Under the pieces are notes generated by a model. That model did not search any database. It was not told where the DNA came from and saw only the letters and a program-made list of their open reading frames with translations. From Bacteroidales bacterium (GTDB taxonomy: Bacteria > Bacteroidota > Bacteroidia > Bacteroidales > CAIWKO01), in contig JALOBU010000034.1 of the NCBI GenBank assembly GCA_023228145.1, positions 1 to 33,718 on the forward strand: a DNA stretch of 33,718 bases, given 5' to 3'. A program made the translations under genes and the position numbers. Below, piece after piece: positions 21,940 through 29,718 of this stretch. Position 1 is the first letter of the stretch; the number at the start of each line of letters is the position of its first letter.

Positions 21940-24213
21940 ATGAAAAATTTATTTCTATTATTATTTGTTATTTTTTCTTTTCAGCTATTTTCCCAAGAAA
22001 AGCAACAATCTTTTAAGTATTTGTATCCCTATGATGATGTTTTAATTAAACAAAAATGTCTTGAAAACCCAGACATAGCCACGAAATATATTATTTATGA
22101 AGAAAATCTAAGAAACATCATTAATGCATCAAAATCCGGCGTTTTAACGGGAGAAAAAGCCGACACGCTTATTAACGGGCGCAGAATTATTCCCGTTGTT
22201 TTTCATGTTGTACATTTTGGTGGCACTGAAAATATAAGCAAAGAACAAATTGAAGACGCCATTAATCTTATAAATATTGATTACAACAAGCTCAATGCAG
22301 ATACAGGTGTAAGTAATACATATCCGGCTTTTAACGCTATAAGGGCCAATTGTAATATGGAATTCCGCCTGGCAAAAGTTGACCCTGACGGAAATTGTAC
22401 CGATGGCATAGTAAGGCATTATGACCCTCAGACAAATTATGGATATTTTCAAACCATGACAGACTACTGCTGGACACCCAGCCGTTACCTTAATATTTTT
22501 ACTGTAAATTTTATTTATCCCGAAGGTATGGCTTTGCCTGATGGTGCTTTTATCGGAGGCATGTCACCTTTTCCACCAAGCAATACTTTGTCGCAAGCCC
22601 TTACAGGTGGCGATACGCTGGCAGATGGTGTTTTAATTCGCCATGATTGCATTGGGAGCATAGGAACGGCAACAGATATGGGCGGTATGCCTATAAACGC
22701 ACAAAACAGGACTTTTACTCATGAAAGCGGACATTATTTTAATCTGTATCATCCCTTTCAGAACCTGATGTTCGGCATGATCCCCACTACCGACGGCTGC
22801 CCCTCATTGATAGCGCCCAACGGGGATGAGGTTGATGATACTCCCCCCGTACAGGCGGCAACCCAAAACACATCTATTTCTTGTTATGTTCCGGGAAGTC
22901 GCAACACATGCACAAATGATGATCCGGATTTACCAGACATGATTGAAAACTTTATGGATTACCAATGGGGGTATTGCACAAATATTTTTACAGAAGGCCA
23001 ATATGACAGAATAGATGCAACCATGATGTCGGACAGAAGAAAACTCTGGTCAAAAGAAAATCTGATTTACACTGGTGTACTGGACACCTCTGCTTCTGTG
23101 TGTGCTCCCATTGCTGAGTTTTTTCCGGGTTCAAATATGGTTTGTGCCGGCAGCAACATATTATTTACAGATTATTCTTATTCGGGTAATGTACAGGAAT
23201 GGCTATGGACATTTGATGGCGGAGACCCGTCAACTTCAACTGATCCAAATCCCTCTGTAACCTATAATACACCGGGTATATACAATGTAAAACTTAAAGT
23301 TAGCAATACTTATGGCAGCGACTCTCTGACAAAACAAAATCTTATAACTGTTAAATCTATTGATGCCGGGGCTGCCACACCCTTTGTTGAAGACTTTGAA
23401 AACACAATGTTAAATAATGGCTGGACCTTAATAAACAACGCAGGAAATGCATGGGAAATAACTGACACGGCATATTATTCGGGGTTGAAATCTATTCGTA
23501 TTAAAAATTTTAGTGGAAATATTGCCGGAAGTACAGATGAACTTATTACACCTTCTTATGATTTTACAGGACTTCCGACCGATGGTACCCCGTTTTTAAA
23601 ATTTAAACTGGCATATGCCGGGAAAATAATACCCGGAACTTTGGGTTTGACCGAAGCGGATACTGCCTACGATATGCTTAAAGTATATAGCTCAACAGAT
23701 TGCGGAAAATCATGGTCTCTTAAATATGAAGAAAGCGGAGAAGACCTGGCAAGCACATTACCTACACAAAACAGTTTTGCCCCAAATTCGGAGACACAAT
23801 GGAAAGAAATAGTTAGGCCGTTACCATATATGTATCTTACCAACAACCATGTAATGCTTCGGTTTGTATTTTATTCCAATAGCGGAAATAATTTATATGT
23901 TGACGACATTAATATTACATCAAATATACTTGGCATTGGGGATATGGATTTGCCACGAATAAGTTTATCTGTTAATCCAAATCCTGTTTCAGATATCTCA
24001 GAGCTAAGCTTTAGTTTATCTGCCTCTGCAAACACCAAAATTATTGTGTATAACATACTTGGAAAAGAAATCATGATGTTAGAAGACAAAAACCTTTCAG
24101 CAGGTAAGCATTTATATACTCTTAATAAAAACGATATTGGGCCTGCGGGAATTTACTTTATTAAGGCAAGTTTTGAAAACTATACATTGGTGGAAAAATT
24201 TGTTGTTAAATAA
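21940..24213 (+). CDS. Secreted M43-family zinc metalloprotease, T9SS cargo
   Basis: A 757-residue extracellular protease. The ATG at 21940 gives the signal peptide MKNLFLLLFVIFSFQLFSQE. The zinc site is HESGHYFNLYH (HExxHxxxxxH, about residue 261), with a Met-turn in ENFMDYQWGYC, as in M43 (pappalysin-like) enzymes. A PKD domain follows (about 395-475, with WTFDGGDPSTSTDPNP), then a jelly-roll-like region (VEDFENTMLNNGWTLI to LYVDDINI), and a C-terminal type A sorting domain (about 675-757, LSVNPNPVSDIS to EKFVVK) that directs type IX secretion and removal. It has no near partner genes. It could degrade host or environmental protein. Confidence 0.93.
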   Translation: MKNLFLLLFVIFSFQLFSQEKQQSFKYLYPYDDVLIKQKCLENPDIATKYIIYEENLRNIINASKSGVLTGEKADTLINGRRIIPVVFHVVHFGGTENISKEQIEDAINLINIDYNKLNADTGVSNTYPAFNAIRANCNMEFRLAKVDPDGNCTDGIVRHYDPQTNYGYFQTMTDYCWTPSRYLNIFTVNFIYPEGMALPDGAFIGGMSPFPPSNTLSQALTGGDTLADGVLIRHDCIGSIGTATDMGGMPINAQNRTFTHESGHYFNLYHPFQNLMFGMIPTTDGCPSLIAPNGDEVDDTPPVQAATQNTSISCYVPGSRNTCTNDDPDLPDMIENFMDYQWGYCTNIFTEGQYDRIDATMMSDRRKLWSKENLIYTGVLDTSASVCAPIAEFFPGSNMVCAGSNILFTDYSYSGNVQEWLWTFDGGDPSTSTDPNPSVTYNTPGIYNVKLKVSNTYGSDSLTKQNLITVKSIDAGAATPFVEDFENTMLNNGWTLINNAGNAWEITDTAYYSGLKSIRIKNFSGNIAGSTDELITPSYDFTGLPTDGTPFLKFKLAYAGKIIPGTLGLTEADTAYDMLKVYSSTDCGKSWSLKYEESGEDLASTLPTQNSFAPNSETQWKEIVRPLPYMYLTNNHVMLRFVFYSNSGNNLYVDDINITSNILGIGDMDLPRISLSVNPNPVSDISELSFSLSASANTKIIVYNILGKEIMMLEDKNLSAGKHLYTLNKNDIGPAGIYFIKASFENYTLVEKFVVK

Positions 24214-24299
24214 ATATTTTCTTTATATTTTCCTTTTTATATAAATTTTTGGAGGAAGTATTTTTTTAAATAAATAATATTGAAATTTTTTTTTATTTA

Positions 24300-24326
24300 T
24301 TGTTGTTAAATAAAATTTTATATTTG
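24300..24326 (+). promoter_or_regulatory. Putative promoter of the first envelope-locus gene
   Basis: TTG at 24300-24302 and TATATTTG at 24319-24326 (TAnnTTTG), 16 nt apart. Transcription would begin about 24333, making a leader of about 135 nt that includes the stem-loop region at 24361-24435. Confidence 0.45.
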
Positions 24327-24360
24327 TCATTATTATTTATTAAACATAATTGATAAAATT

Positions 24361-24435
24361 TATTGGTAGCCGGCATCCATTTAAAAAAACGGGCTTTCCT
24401 AAACGGCAATGCTTTAGGGGCGTATCCGAAAAGCC
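24361..24435 (+). promoter_or_regulatory. Candidate structured 5' leader
   Basis: This segment stands out because it is much richer in G and C than the AT-rich DNA around it. It can form two nested stems: an outer GGCTTT (24392-24397) with AAAGCC (24430-24435), and an inner CCTAAA (24398-24403) with TTTAGG (24413-24418) around CGGCAATGC. A palindromic GCCGGC lies upstream at 24369. I do not recognise a known riboswitch. No start codon is hidden by the stems. It could be a regulatory leader or a small RNA. Confidence 0.35.
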
Positions 24436-24467
24436 TTATGAGTAGGGTAATTTAAAAAAATTAAAAC

Positions 24468-25682
24468 ATGAAAAAATTATTACTTTTTTGTGCAATTTTT
24501 GCCATGCTATGGAACACTATACAAAGTCAGACAATAACCAACTCTGACGTTAAATACCGCAGAAGTTCCATTTATACACTGATGTGTGTTGACCCCCAGG
24601 CCCCTTTTGCAGACACTATTGAAGCAGGATTTGTCAGATTTAATTGTTTAGATAAATTTGACGATCACAATCTCGCAGTAAGGAAAATCCCTTATGATGC
24701 CAATGATAAAAAAAATCTACAGTCCAATAATATAAAAAACTACCTGCAAACAAACAATATTGCAAAAAAAATGGTGGAAAAATGGTTTAACAGAAACGAA
24801 CAAGGTGCTTTTAATATGGATCTTATTGCACAAAGGGGAAACTATAATGCCACAGATATTGATGTTACAAATGCTAAGTTAACTCAAAGAGGTTTGGCCA
24901 TGTTGGCAGATGCAGGAGAAGAGTTGATTGCAAATACCTTTGTGCTTGTTAGTTTTTTTAGGTATTATGATAAAGCTGAAGATGCCGAAAAAGCTAAAAC
25001 AGCTATTGGAATCATTGGAGGGATTGCAAGCGCTTTTGTGGGTGATGTGGCAACCGTGGCTGCCGATGCTGCAAATGTGGGGGCAACAGTTTTAGGTAAA
25101 GGATACCGGGTACGTTCTATATCATATTTATACAAACTTAAATGGAACGAAGAAGTTTCTTCAACCTTTTATAATCAATTCTGGACAGATCAGGGCGGGC
25201 TTGATGTAGAAAAAGTTAAGGCTTTTGATTTATCAAATCTTTTTACTTTTGACTATATTGGTTCGGATCAGGCTTACGAGGATGTTCAATCAACCATTTT
25301 TACAAACAAAAGCGACGAACAACTGGTAATCAGGGCAACACAACGCGCTGTTGACGGCGTTATTGCAAAACTTCAAAAAAATCATCAGGAATTCAGGACA
25401 AAAACTCCTTTATTAACTACCGACCCTGTTACTGCCAAAATTGGAAAAAAAGAAGGCCTGGAACCGGGAGATAAATTTGATGTCTTAGAACAAACAATAG
25501 ATGAAAACGGGAAGACAGTGTATAAAAAAGTCGGAGTTGTAAAAGTTGACAAAACCGTATGGGATAACAGATACATGTTGGCTGAAGAAAAGCCAAAAGA
25601 TGCAAGTATAGATCGTACTTTGTTTAAAAAGGTAAGCGGTGGCGAATTTTTTCCGGGCATGTTATTAAAACAAAGTAAATAA
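24468..25682 (+). CDS. Exported protein of unknown function, possible FlgT-C-like domain
   Basis: A 404-residue protein with a signal peptide (MKKLLLFCAIFAMLWNTIQS). The central part is helical and includes a glycine- and alanine-rich stretch (IGIIGGIASAFVGDVATVAA, about residues 181-200) that could be membrane-associated. The C-terminal 90 residues have the rhythm of a small beta-barrel: AKIGKKEGLEPGDKFDVLEQ, KKVGVVKVDKTVWDNRYML and SGGEFFPGMLLKQ. That pattern (a G-L-x-x-G-D-x-F turn and a later G-x-x-L) resembles the C-terminal domain of FlgT and other CsgG-superfamily envelope proteins, but this is inference. It is the first gene of the locus and has its own leader. Confidence 0.7.
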   Translation: MKKLLLFCAIFAMLWNTIQSQTITNSDVKYRRSSIYTLMCVDPQAPFADTIEAGFVRFNCLDKFDDHNLAVRKIPYDANDKKNLQSNNIKNYLQTNNIAKKMVEKWFNRNEQGAFNMDLIAQRGNYNATDIDVTNAKLTQRGLAMLADAGEELIANTFVLVSFFRYYDKAEDAEKAKTAIGIIGGIASAFVGDVATVAADAANVGATVLGKGYRVRSISYLYKLKWNEEVSSTFYNQFWTDQGGLDVEKVKAFDLSNLFTFDYIGSDQAYEDVQSTIFTNKSDEQLVIRATQRAVDGVIAKLQKNHQEFRTKTPLLTTDPVTAKIGKKEGLEPGDKFDVLEQTIDENGKTVYKKVGVVKVDKTVWDNRYMLAEEKPKDASIDRTLFKKVSGGEFFPGMLLKQSK

Positions 25683-25765
25683 TCCCCAACAAGCGTTTAT
25701 TATATATAGGCAAATATCTGATTAACGTTCTGTAGAATTTATATGCTTTTTTGTGTTTTCTATTG

Positions 25766-25773
25766 TATATTTG
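25766..25773 (+). promoter_or_regulatory. Putative -7 box (TATATTTG) of the four-gene downstream operon
   Basis: Identical to the TATATTTG box of the preceding gene, 34 nt before the ATG at 25808. It lies in a 125-nt gap, so genes 2-5 of the locus may be transcribed separately from gene 1. Confidence 0.45.
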
Positions 25774-25807
25774 CATTAAATTTTATTATTAATTTAAATT
25801 AAGTTTT

Positions 25808-26341
25808 ATGAAAAAAATTTTTAAACCAATAGCCATTTTAACGATGACACTTCTGTTTGTGTCATTTTTTAGCGAAGTAACTAATGCACAGGCAAGAATA
25901 AAAGCCGATATTGATACTTACGAATGGAGATATGACATTGAATGTTTTGGTATTGGCACTACAGGCTCATATTTAATTAAGGTATGGACATATTCAAAAA
26001 ACCAAAATGTTGCTCTGGAACAATGCAAAAAAAATGCGGTACATGGAGTAATTTTTAAGGGCTTTGGTGGTGGCGGTAATGGCTGTACTGCCCAGAAACC
26101 GCTTGCGAGCAATCCAAATGTTGAACAGGAAAAAATGGATTTCTTCAAAAACTTTTTTGCTGACGGTGGAAAATATATGAAATATGTAGGCTTTGCTGGT
26201 GATGGAGCCGTTCCTGTACAGGACCGTCTTAAGGTTGGCAAAGAATACAAGGTGGGTGTTGTAGTTTCCGTACAGAAAGACAACCTTCGTAAAGACCTGG
26301 AAGCCGCAGGTATTATTAAGGGATTATCTTCCGGATTCTAG
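25808..26341 (+). CDS. Exported protein, paralogue of the next gene; possible LPP20/FlgT-N-like fold
   Basis: A 177-residue protein with a signal peptide (MKKIFKPIAILTMTLLFVSF, then SEVTNAQ). The mature part has YDIECFGIGTTGSYLIKVWT, a helix NVALEQCKKNAVHGVIFKG, a FFADGGKYMKYVGF segment and an ending KVGVVVSVQKDNLRKDLEAA. The alternation of a strand, an Ala/Lys helix and a terminal LxxxLxxxG helix is like that of LPP20 and the FlgT N-domain. It lacks a lipobox. The helix, the FFADGGKY segment and the final helix align with the following gene, so the two are tandem paralogues. Confidence 0.75.
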   Translation: MKKIFKPIAILTMTLLFVSFFSEVTNAQARIKADIDTYEWRYDIECFGIGTTGSYLIKVWTYSKNQNVALEQCKKNAVHGVIFKGFGGGGNGCTAQKPLASNPNVEQEKMDFFKNFFADGGKYMKYVGFAGDGAVPVQDRLKVGKEYKVGVVVSVQKDNLRKDLEAAGIIKGLSSGF

Positions 26342-26365
26342 TAATTAATTTTAAAAAATATAATT

Positions 26366-26869
26366 ATGAAAACGTTACTAAAAATATCAGGATTGGGCCT
26401 GTTTTTAGCCGGTCTTATTTTCATTTCGTCCTGTGACCCACAGAAACAAGTTGCCGGCAATTATGCTTACAAAACAGAATGTATGGGAACCGAACAAGAT
26501 GGGACACAAACCCTAAAAGCCTGGGGAAACGGCCGTCATTATTTCGATGCGGCAGAACAGGCAAAAAAAAATGCGGTGAGCGATGTTTTATTTAAGGGAA
26601 TCTCAGAAGGGAAAACGGAATGTGAAATGAAACCTATTTTATTTGAAGCCAATGCTCGTGAAAAAAATGAAGATTATTTTAACAGATTTTTTGCTGACGG
26701 GGGTGAATTCAAAAATTATGTTACCTTGCAGGATGAACGTATCTGGACAAAGCTTGACCGCGACAGAAAAGGAGCAAGAAAGAGCGCAACATATTCTGTT
26801 ATCGTACGTGTTTTGCGCCCGCAATTAAAAGCAAAAATGATTGCAGATGGAATTCTTAAATTAAACTAA
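26366..26869 (+). CDS. Lipoprotein paralogue, possible LPP20/FlgT-N-like fold
   Basis: A 167-residue predicted lipoprotein: MKTLLKISGLGLFLAGLIFI followed by SSC with Cys23 as the lipidated residue. The mature part begins DPQKQVAGNYAYKTECMGTE and has LKAWGNGRHYFDAAEQAKKN, AVSDVLFKG, DYFNRFFADGGEFKNYVTL and RVLRPQLKAKMIADGIL. It shares the helix and the FFADGG motif with the gene before it. It is 24 nt after that gene and 13 nt before the next. The lipobox suggests it is anchored to the inner or outer membrane while its paralogue is soluble. Confidence 0.78.
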   Translation: MKTLLKISGLGLFLAGLIFISSCDPQKQVAGNYAYKTECMGTEQDGTQTLKAWGNGRHYFDAAEQAKKNAVSDVLFKGISEGKTECEMKPILFEANAREKNEDYFNRFFADGGEFKNYVTLQDERIWTKLDRDRKGARKSATYSVIVRVLRPQLKAKMIADGILKLN

Positions 26870-26882
26870 ATAATCAACAAAC

Positions 26883-27839
26883 ATGAAAACAATATCAAAA
26901 ATTACTCTTTTTGCAACATTAATGTTGCTTTGCGCGGGATCAGTCTTCTCACAGGCAAAAAAACCTACAATTATGGTTTTGCCCAGCGATGTTTGGTGCA
27001 ATAAAAATGGATACATGATAGAATATGATAATCAGGGAACATTGGTAAAAGTACCTGATTATAAAAAAGCATTTCAGGAAAATTCCGACCTGTTGATTGT
27101 AATTAGCAAGATTAACGGATTGATGGCAGATCGCGGGTTTCCATTAAAAAACGCCGAGTCTGCATTAAAAACACTGGAAGCAGAAAATGCAGAAAATGCC
27201 ATGCTGACAAGCAAAGGAGGTGGAGAAGTTACAGAAAGTCCCATTGATAAACTTAGAAAAACTGCCAAAGCCGACATTATCATGCAGCTAACCTGGGTTG
27301 TTAATGTACAGGGACCTAAAAAATCCATTTCATTTGTATTACAGGGGCTGGATGCATATACAGACAAACAAATTGCTTCTGCACAAGGTACAGGCGCGCA
27401 ATCTTTTGCCTCCGAACTTGCTGTTTTATTGGAAGAGGCTGTTTTAGCCCATCTGGATAATTTTAATTCACAGCTTCAAGCCCATTTTGATGATATGTTT
27501 ACTAATGGAAGGGAAATAATTGTCCGTATCAAAAAGTTTAGCAATTGGGATAACGATCTGGAAACTGAATATAACGGAAAGGAACTTGGCGCAATTATTG
27601 AAGACTGGATGGCTGCAAATACAGTGAACGGTCGTTTTAGTACAACAGATGCCACAGAAGATATGATGCTTTTCGAACAAGTAAGAATTCCTCTTTACGA
27701 TCCATCGGGAAAAGCAATTGACGCCAGGGGGTTTTGTAAGGGCTTGCAATCATTTTTGAAGAACGCCCCTTATAATATCACAAATAAACTGATGACCAAA
27801 GGACTTGGGCAGGGCGTAATAGTTCTTGGCGATAAATAA
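26883..27839 (+). CDS. DUF6175-like exported protein
   Basis: A 318-residue protein with a signal peptide (MKTISKITLFATLMLLCAGS, then VFSQA). The sequence KPTIMVLPSDVWCNKNGYM, then LIVISKINGLMADRGFPL, ITKAKADIIMQLTW-like TAKADIIMQLTWVVNVQGPK, and DATEDMMLFEQVRIPLYD, fits from memory the Bacteroidetes family annotated DUF6175. The early strand-helix pattern with an ADIIMQLTW core followed by a GLDAYTDKQIASAQGTG segment resembles the CsgG/TolB-N type fold that senses or assembles at the outer membrane. I do not know the function. It lies 13 nt after the lipoprotein gene. Confidence 0.78.
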   Translation: MKTISKITLFATLMLLCAGSVFSQAKKPTIMVLPSDVWCNKNGYMIEYDNQGTLVKVPDYKKAFQENSDLLIVISKINGLMADRGFPLKNAESALKTLEAENAENAMLTSKGGGEVTESPIDKLRKTAKADIIMQLTWVVNVQGPKKSISFVLQGLDAYTDKQIASAQGTGAQSFASELAVLLEEAVLAHLDNFNSQLQAHFDDMFTNGREIIVRIKKFSNWDNDLETEYNGKELGAIIEDWMAANTVNGRFSTTDATEDMMLFEQVRIPLYDPSGKAIDARGFCKGLQSFLKNAPYNITNKLMTKGLGQGVIVLGDK

Positions 27840-27851
27840 TTATTTAAAAAT

Positions 27852-28811
27852 ATGAAAACCATGAAAACTTATAAATTCATTTTGTTGCTAATTTTCGCTT
27901 TAAGTGTAAGTTTAGCAAAAGCACAAAACAATGACTTAGGCAGGATTTACCTGAACGCCTATGTCCCCGAACAAATTGAAGGGTTGCCCGAAATTGCAAA
28001 AAGCCAGCTGGAAAGCAAATTAAGCCAGATTGCTTTGCAAAATGGTATGGGGGGAAGCGTAATCTATCCGAGATTTATTATTTCGGCTAACGTTAATGTG
28101 CTTACTAAAGACATTACCTCCACTGCTCCGGCAATGATAGCATTAACACTGGAAATTGTTTTGTATATAGGGGACGGTATTGAAGGAAAAAGTTTTGCCA
28201 CACATTCTTTAACTGTTAAAGGCGTTGATGCAAACGAAAACAAAGCATATATTTCTGCTATTAAAAACATCAAACCCGCGGATGCGTCATTGCAGGCATT
28301 TATTGAAAAAGGTAAAACAAAAATTATTGAATATTATAATTCTCGTTGCGACATTATCATTAAAGAGGCACAAACACTTGCAAGTATGAGCAAATACGAT
28401 GAAGCTATCTGGAGCCTTACCAGTGTTCCTGATGCCTGCACTCAATGCTGGAATAAGTGTATTGCTGCTTTGGGGCCCATTTATCAGCAAAAAATAAACT
28501 ATGAATGCAAAACAAAACTTCTGGACGCAACAAACGTCTGGAACGCAGGACAGAATTATGAGGCTGCAGAACAAGCCGGGGCTATTTTAGCCACTATTGA
28601 CCCACAAGCATCCTGTATAAATGAAGCTAAAGCGTTATCAGAAAAAATTTCGAAAAGAGTTTATGAAATTGATAAACGGGAATGGAATTTTAAATACGAC
28701 CAGGAAATCGGGCTCGAAAGAGATATGATAAAAGCTTACAGAGATGTAGGTGTAGCCTATGGAAACGGTCAGCCGAAAAATGTTACTGTCAATTATAAAA
28801 CTTTGTGGTAA
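27852..28811 (+). CDS. Exported helical protein of unknown function
   Basis: A 319-residue protein with a signal peptide (MKTMKTYKFILLLIFALSVS). Residues about 25-155 look beta-rich (NDLGRIYLNAYVPEQIEGLP, VIYPRFIISANVNVLT, ALTLEIVLYIGDGIEG), and the rest is helical with TPR-like repeats: AQTLASMSKYDEAIWSLTSV and AGQNYEAAEQAGAILATIDP. Six cysteines in the second half could form disulphides. It is 12 nt after the DUF6175-like gene, and a strong terminator follows 28 nt later, so it is the last gene of the operon. Not recognised. Confidence 0.72.
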   Translation: MKTMKTYKFILLLIFALSVSLAKAQNNDLGRIYLNAYVPEQIEGLPEIAKSQLESKLSQIALQNGMGGSVIYPRFIISANVNVLTKDITSTAPAMIALTLEIVLYIGDGIEGKSFATHSLTVKGVDANENKAYISAIKNIKPADASLQAFIEKGKTKIIEYYNSRCDIIIKEAQTLASMSKYDEAIWSLTSVPDACTQCWNKCIAALGPIYQQKINYECKTKLLDATNVWNAGQNYEAAEQAGAILATIDPQASCINEAKALSEKISKRVYEIDKREWNFKYDQEIGLERDMIKAYRDVGVAYGNGQPKNVTVNYKTLW

Positions 28812-28839
28812 GAGCAGGCTAACCAAATAAATATTTTTA

Positions 28840-28873
28840 AAGAAGTTGTCTTATTTGACAGCTTCTTTTTTTT
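28840..28873 (+). terminator. Rho-independent terminator of the envelope operon
   Basis: Stem AAGAAGTTGTC (28840-28850) with GACAGCTTCTT (28857-28867), including one G-T pair, loop TTATTT, and a run of T up to 28873. It separates this operon from the convergent SDR gene. Confidence 0.85.
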
Positions 28874-28894
28874 GTAGAAAGATGAACAAAAACA

Positions 28895-29701
28895 TTAAGA
28901 TTGATCGGGAGGTAAAAGCTTTGAATAGCGTCTTACCAGAGTTATAAGTCCGTGAGGTATAATAAAAAGGAAAGGCAGAAAAACACGGTTGATAAACCCG
29001 GGTATTAAAATGGATGTATGGCGATTCATAGCCCTTACAATTTTTCTGGCAAGCTTTTCGGGACGCATCATGATGCCCATTTTTAAAGCTTTTTTATGTC
29101 CCGCAGCACTCAGATCGTAAAGATCTGTAGAAACAGCGCCGGGGCACACACAGGTAACATTCACATTGTAATCAATCATCTCGGTGCGCAGGGAGCATGC
29201 AAAACTTTTCAGGAAGCGTTTTGTGGCCGCGTAAAAAGCTATGCCGGGATAAGGCATATAGGCCGCAAGAGATGAAATGATAATGATGTTGCCACTACGC
29301 CTTTGTTTCATTTCTTCGCCGAACAAGCGGCAAAGCATTGCAGGAGTGTTTACATGAAGTGACAAAATAGTTTCAATTTTTTTTATATCATTTTTTACCA
29401 CTTCACCAAAAAAAAACACACCTGCATTATTCACCAGTACGTCAACCTGCAACTGATTTGTCTGACACCAGTTAAAAAGCTCTGCCGCGGCTTCCGGTAA
29501 GGCAAGATTTAAAAACAATGTGTGTGTTTCTGTGCTATATTTATTTTGTAGTTTTTCGGCAGCAATATGAAGTTGTTCTTTTTGATTGCTTACCAGTATC
29601 AGTTTATAGCCCCGCGATGCAAATTCTTTGGCTAAAGCAAAACCTATTCCGGAGCTTCCCCCGGTAATCAATACTGTTTCTGTTTTTTTTAAAGCAGGCA
29701 T
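28895..29701 (-). CDS. Short-chain dehydrogenase/reductase
   Basis: A 268-residue classical SDR. The ATG at 29701 gives MPALKKTETVLITGGSSGIG, with the NAD(P)-binding TGGSSGIG in the usual place; a longer start would add 17 residues and overlap the oxidoreductase gene. The NNAG motif (VDVLVNNAGVF), catalytic Ser in IISSLAAYMP, and YAATK (Tyr-Lys) are complete. PGAV follows the active site. The C-terminal hydrophobic stretch may place it at a membrane, as in lipid- or retinol-type SDRs. It is 17 nt after the flavoprotein gene, so the two are probably in one operon, and each could act on the same unsaturated or keto substrate. Confidence 0.88.
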   Translation of the reverse strand: MPALKKTETVLITGGSSGIGFALAKEFASRGYKLILVSNQKEQLHIAAEKLQNKYSTETHTLFLNLALPEAAAELFNWCQTNQLQVDVLVNNAGVFFFGEVVKNDIKKIETILSLHVNTPAMLCRLFGEEMKQRRSGNIIIISSLAAYMPYPGIAFYAATKRFLKSFACSLRTEMIDYNVNVTCVCPGAVSTDLYDLSAAGHKKALKMGIMMRPEKLARKIVRAMNRHTSILIPGFINRVFLPFLFIIPHGLITLVRRYSKLLPPDQS

Positions 29702-29718
29702 ATTCAAAAATATACGAA

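Noticed and set aside
24361..24435. A cyclic-di-GMP (GEMM) riboswitch
   Set aside because: GGTAGCCGG-like bases are present but the order and the other conserved parts do not fit.
25918..26283. A 121-residue open frame on the minus strand
   Set aside because: It is antisense to an exported-protein gene, Pro/Ser-rich as mirror frames are, and has no support.
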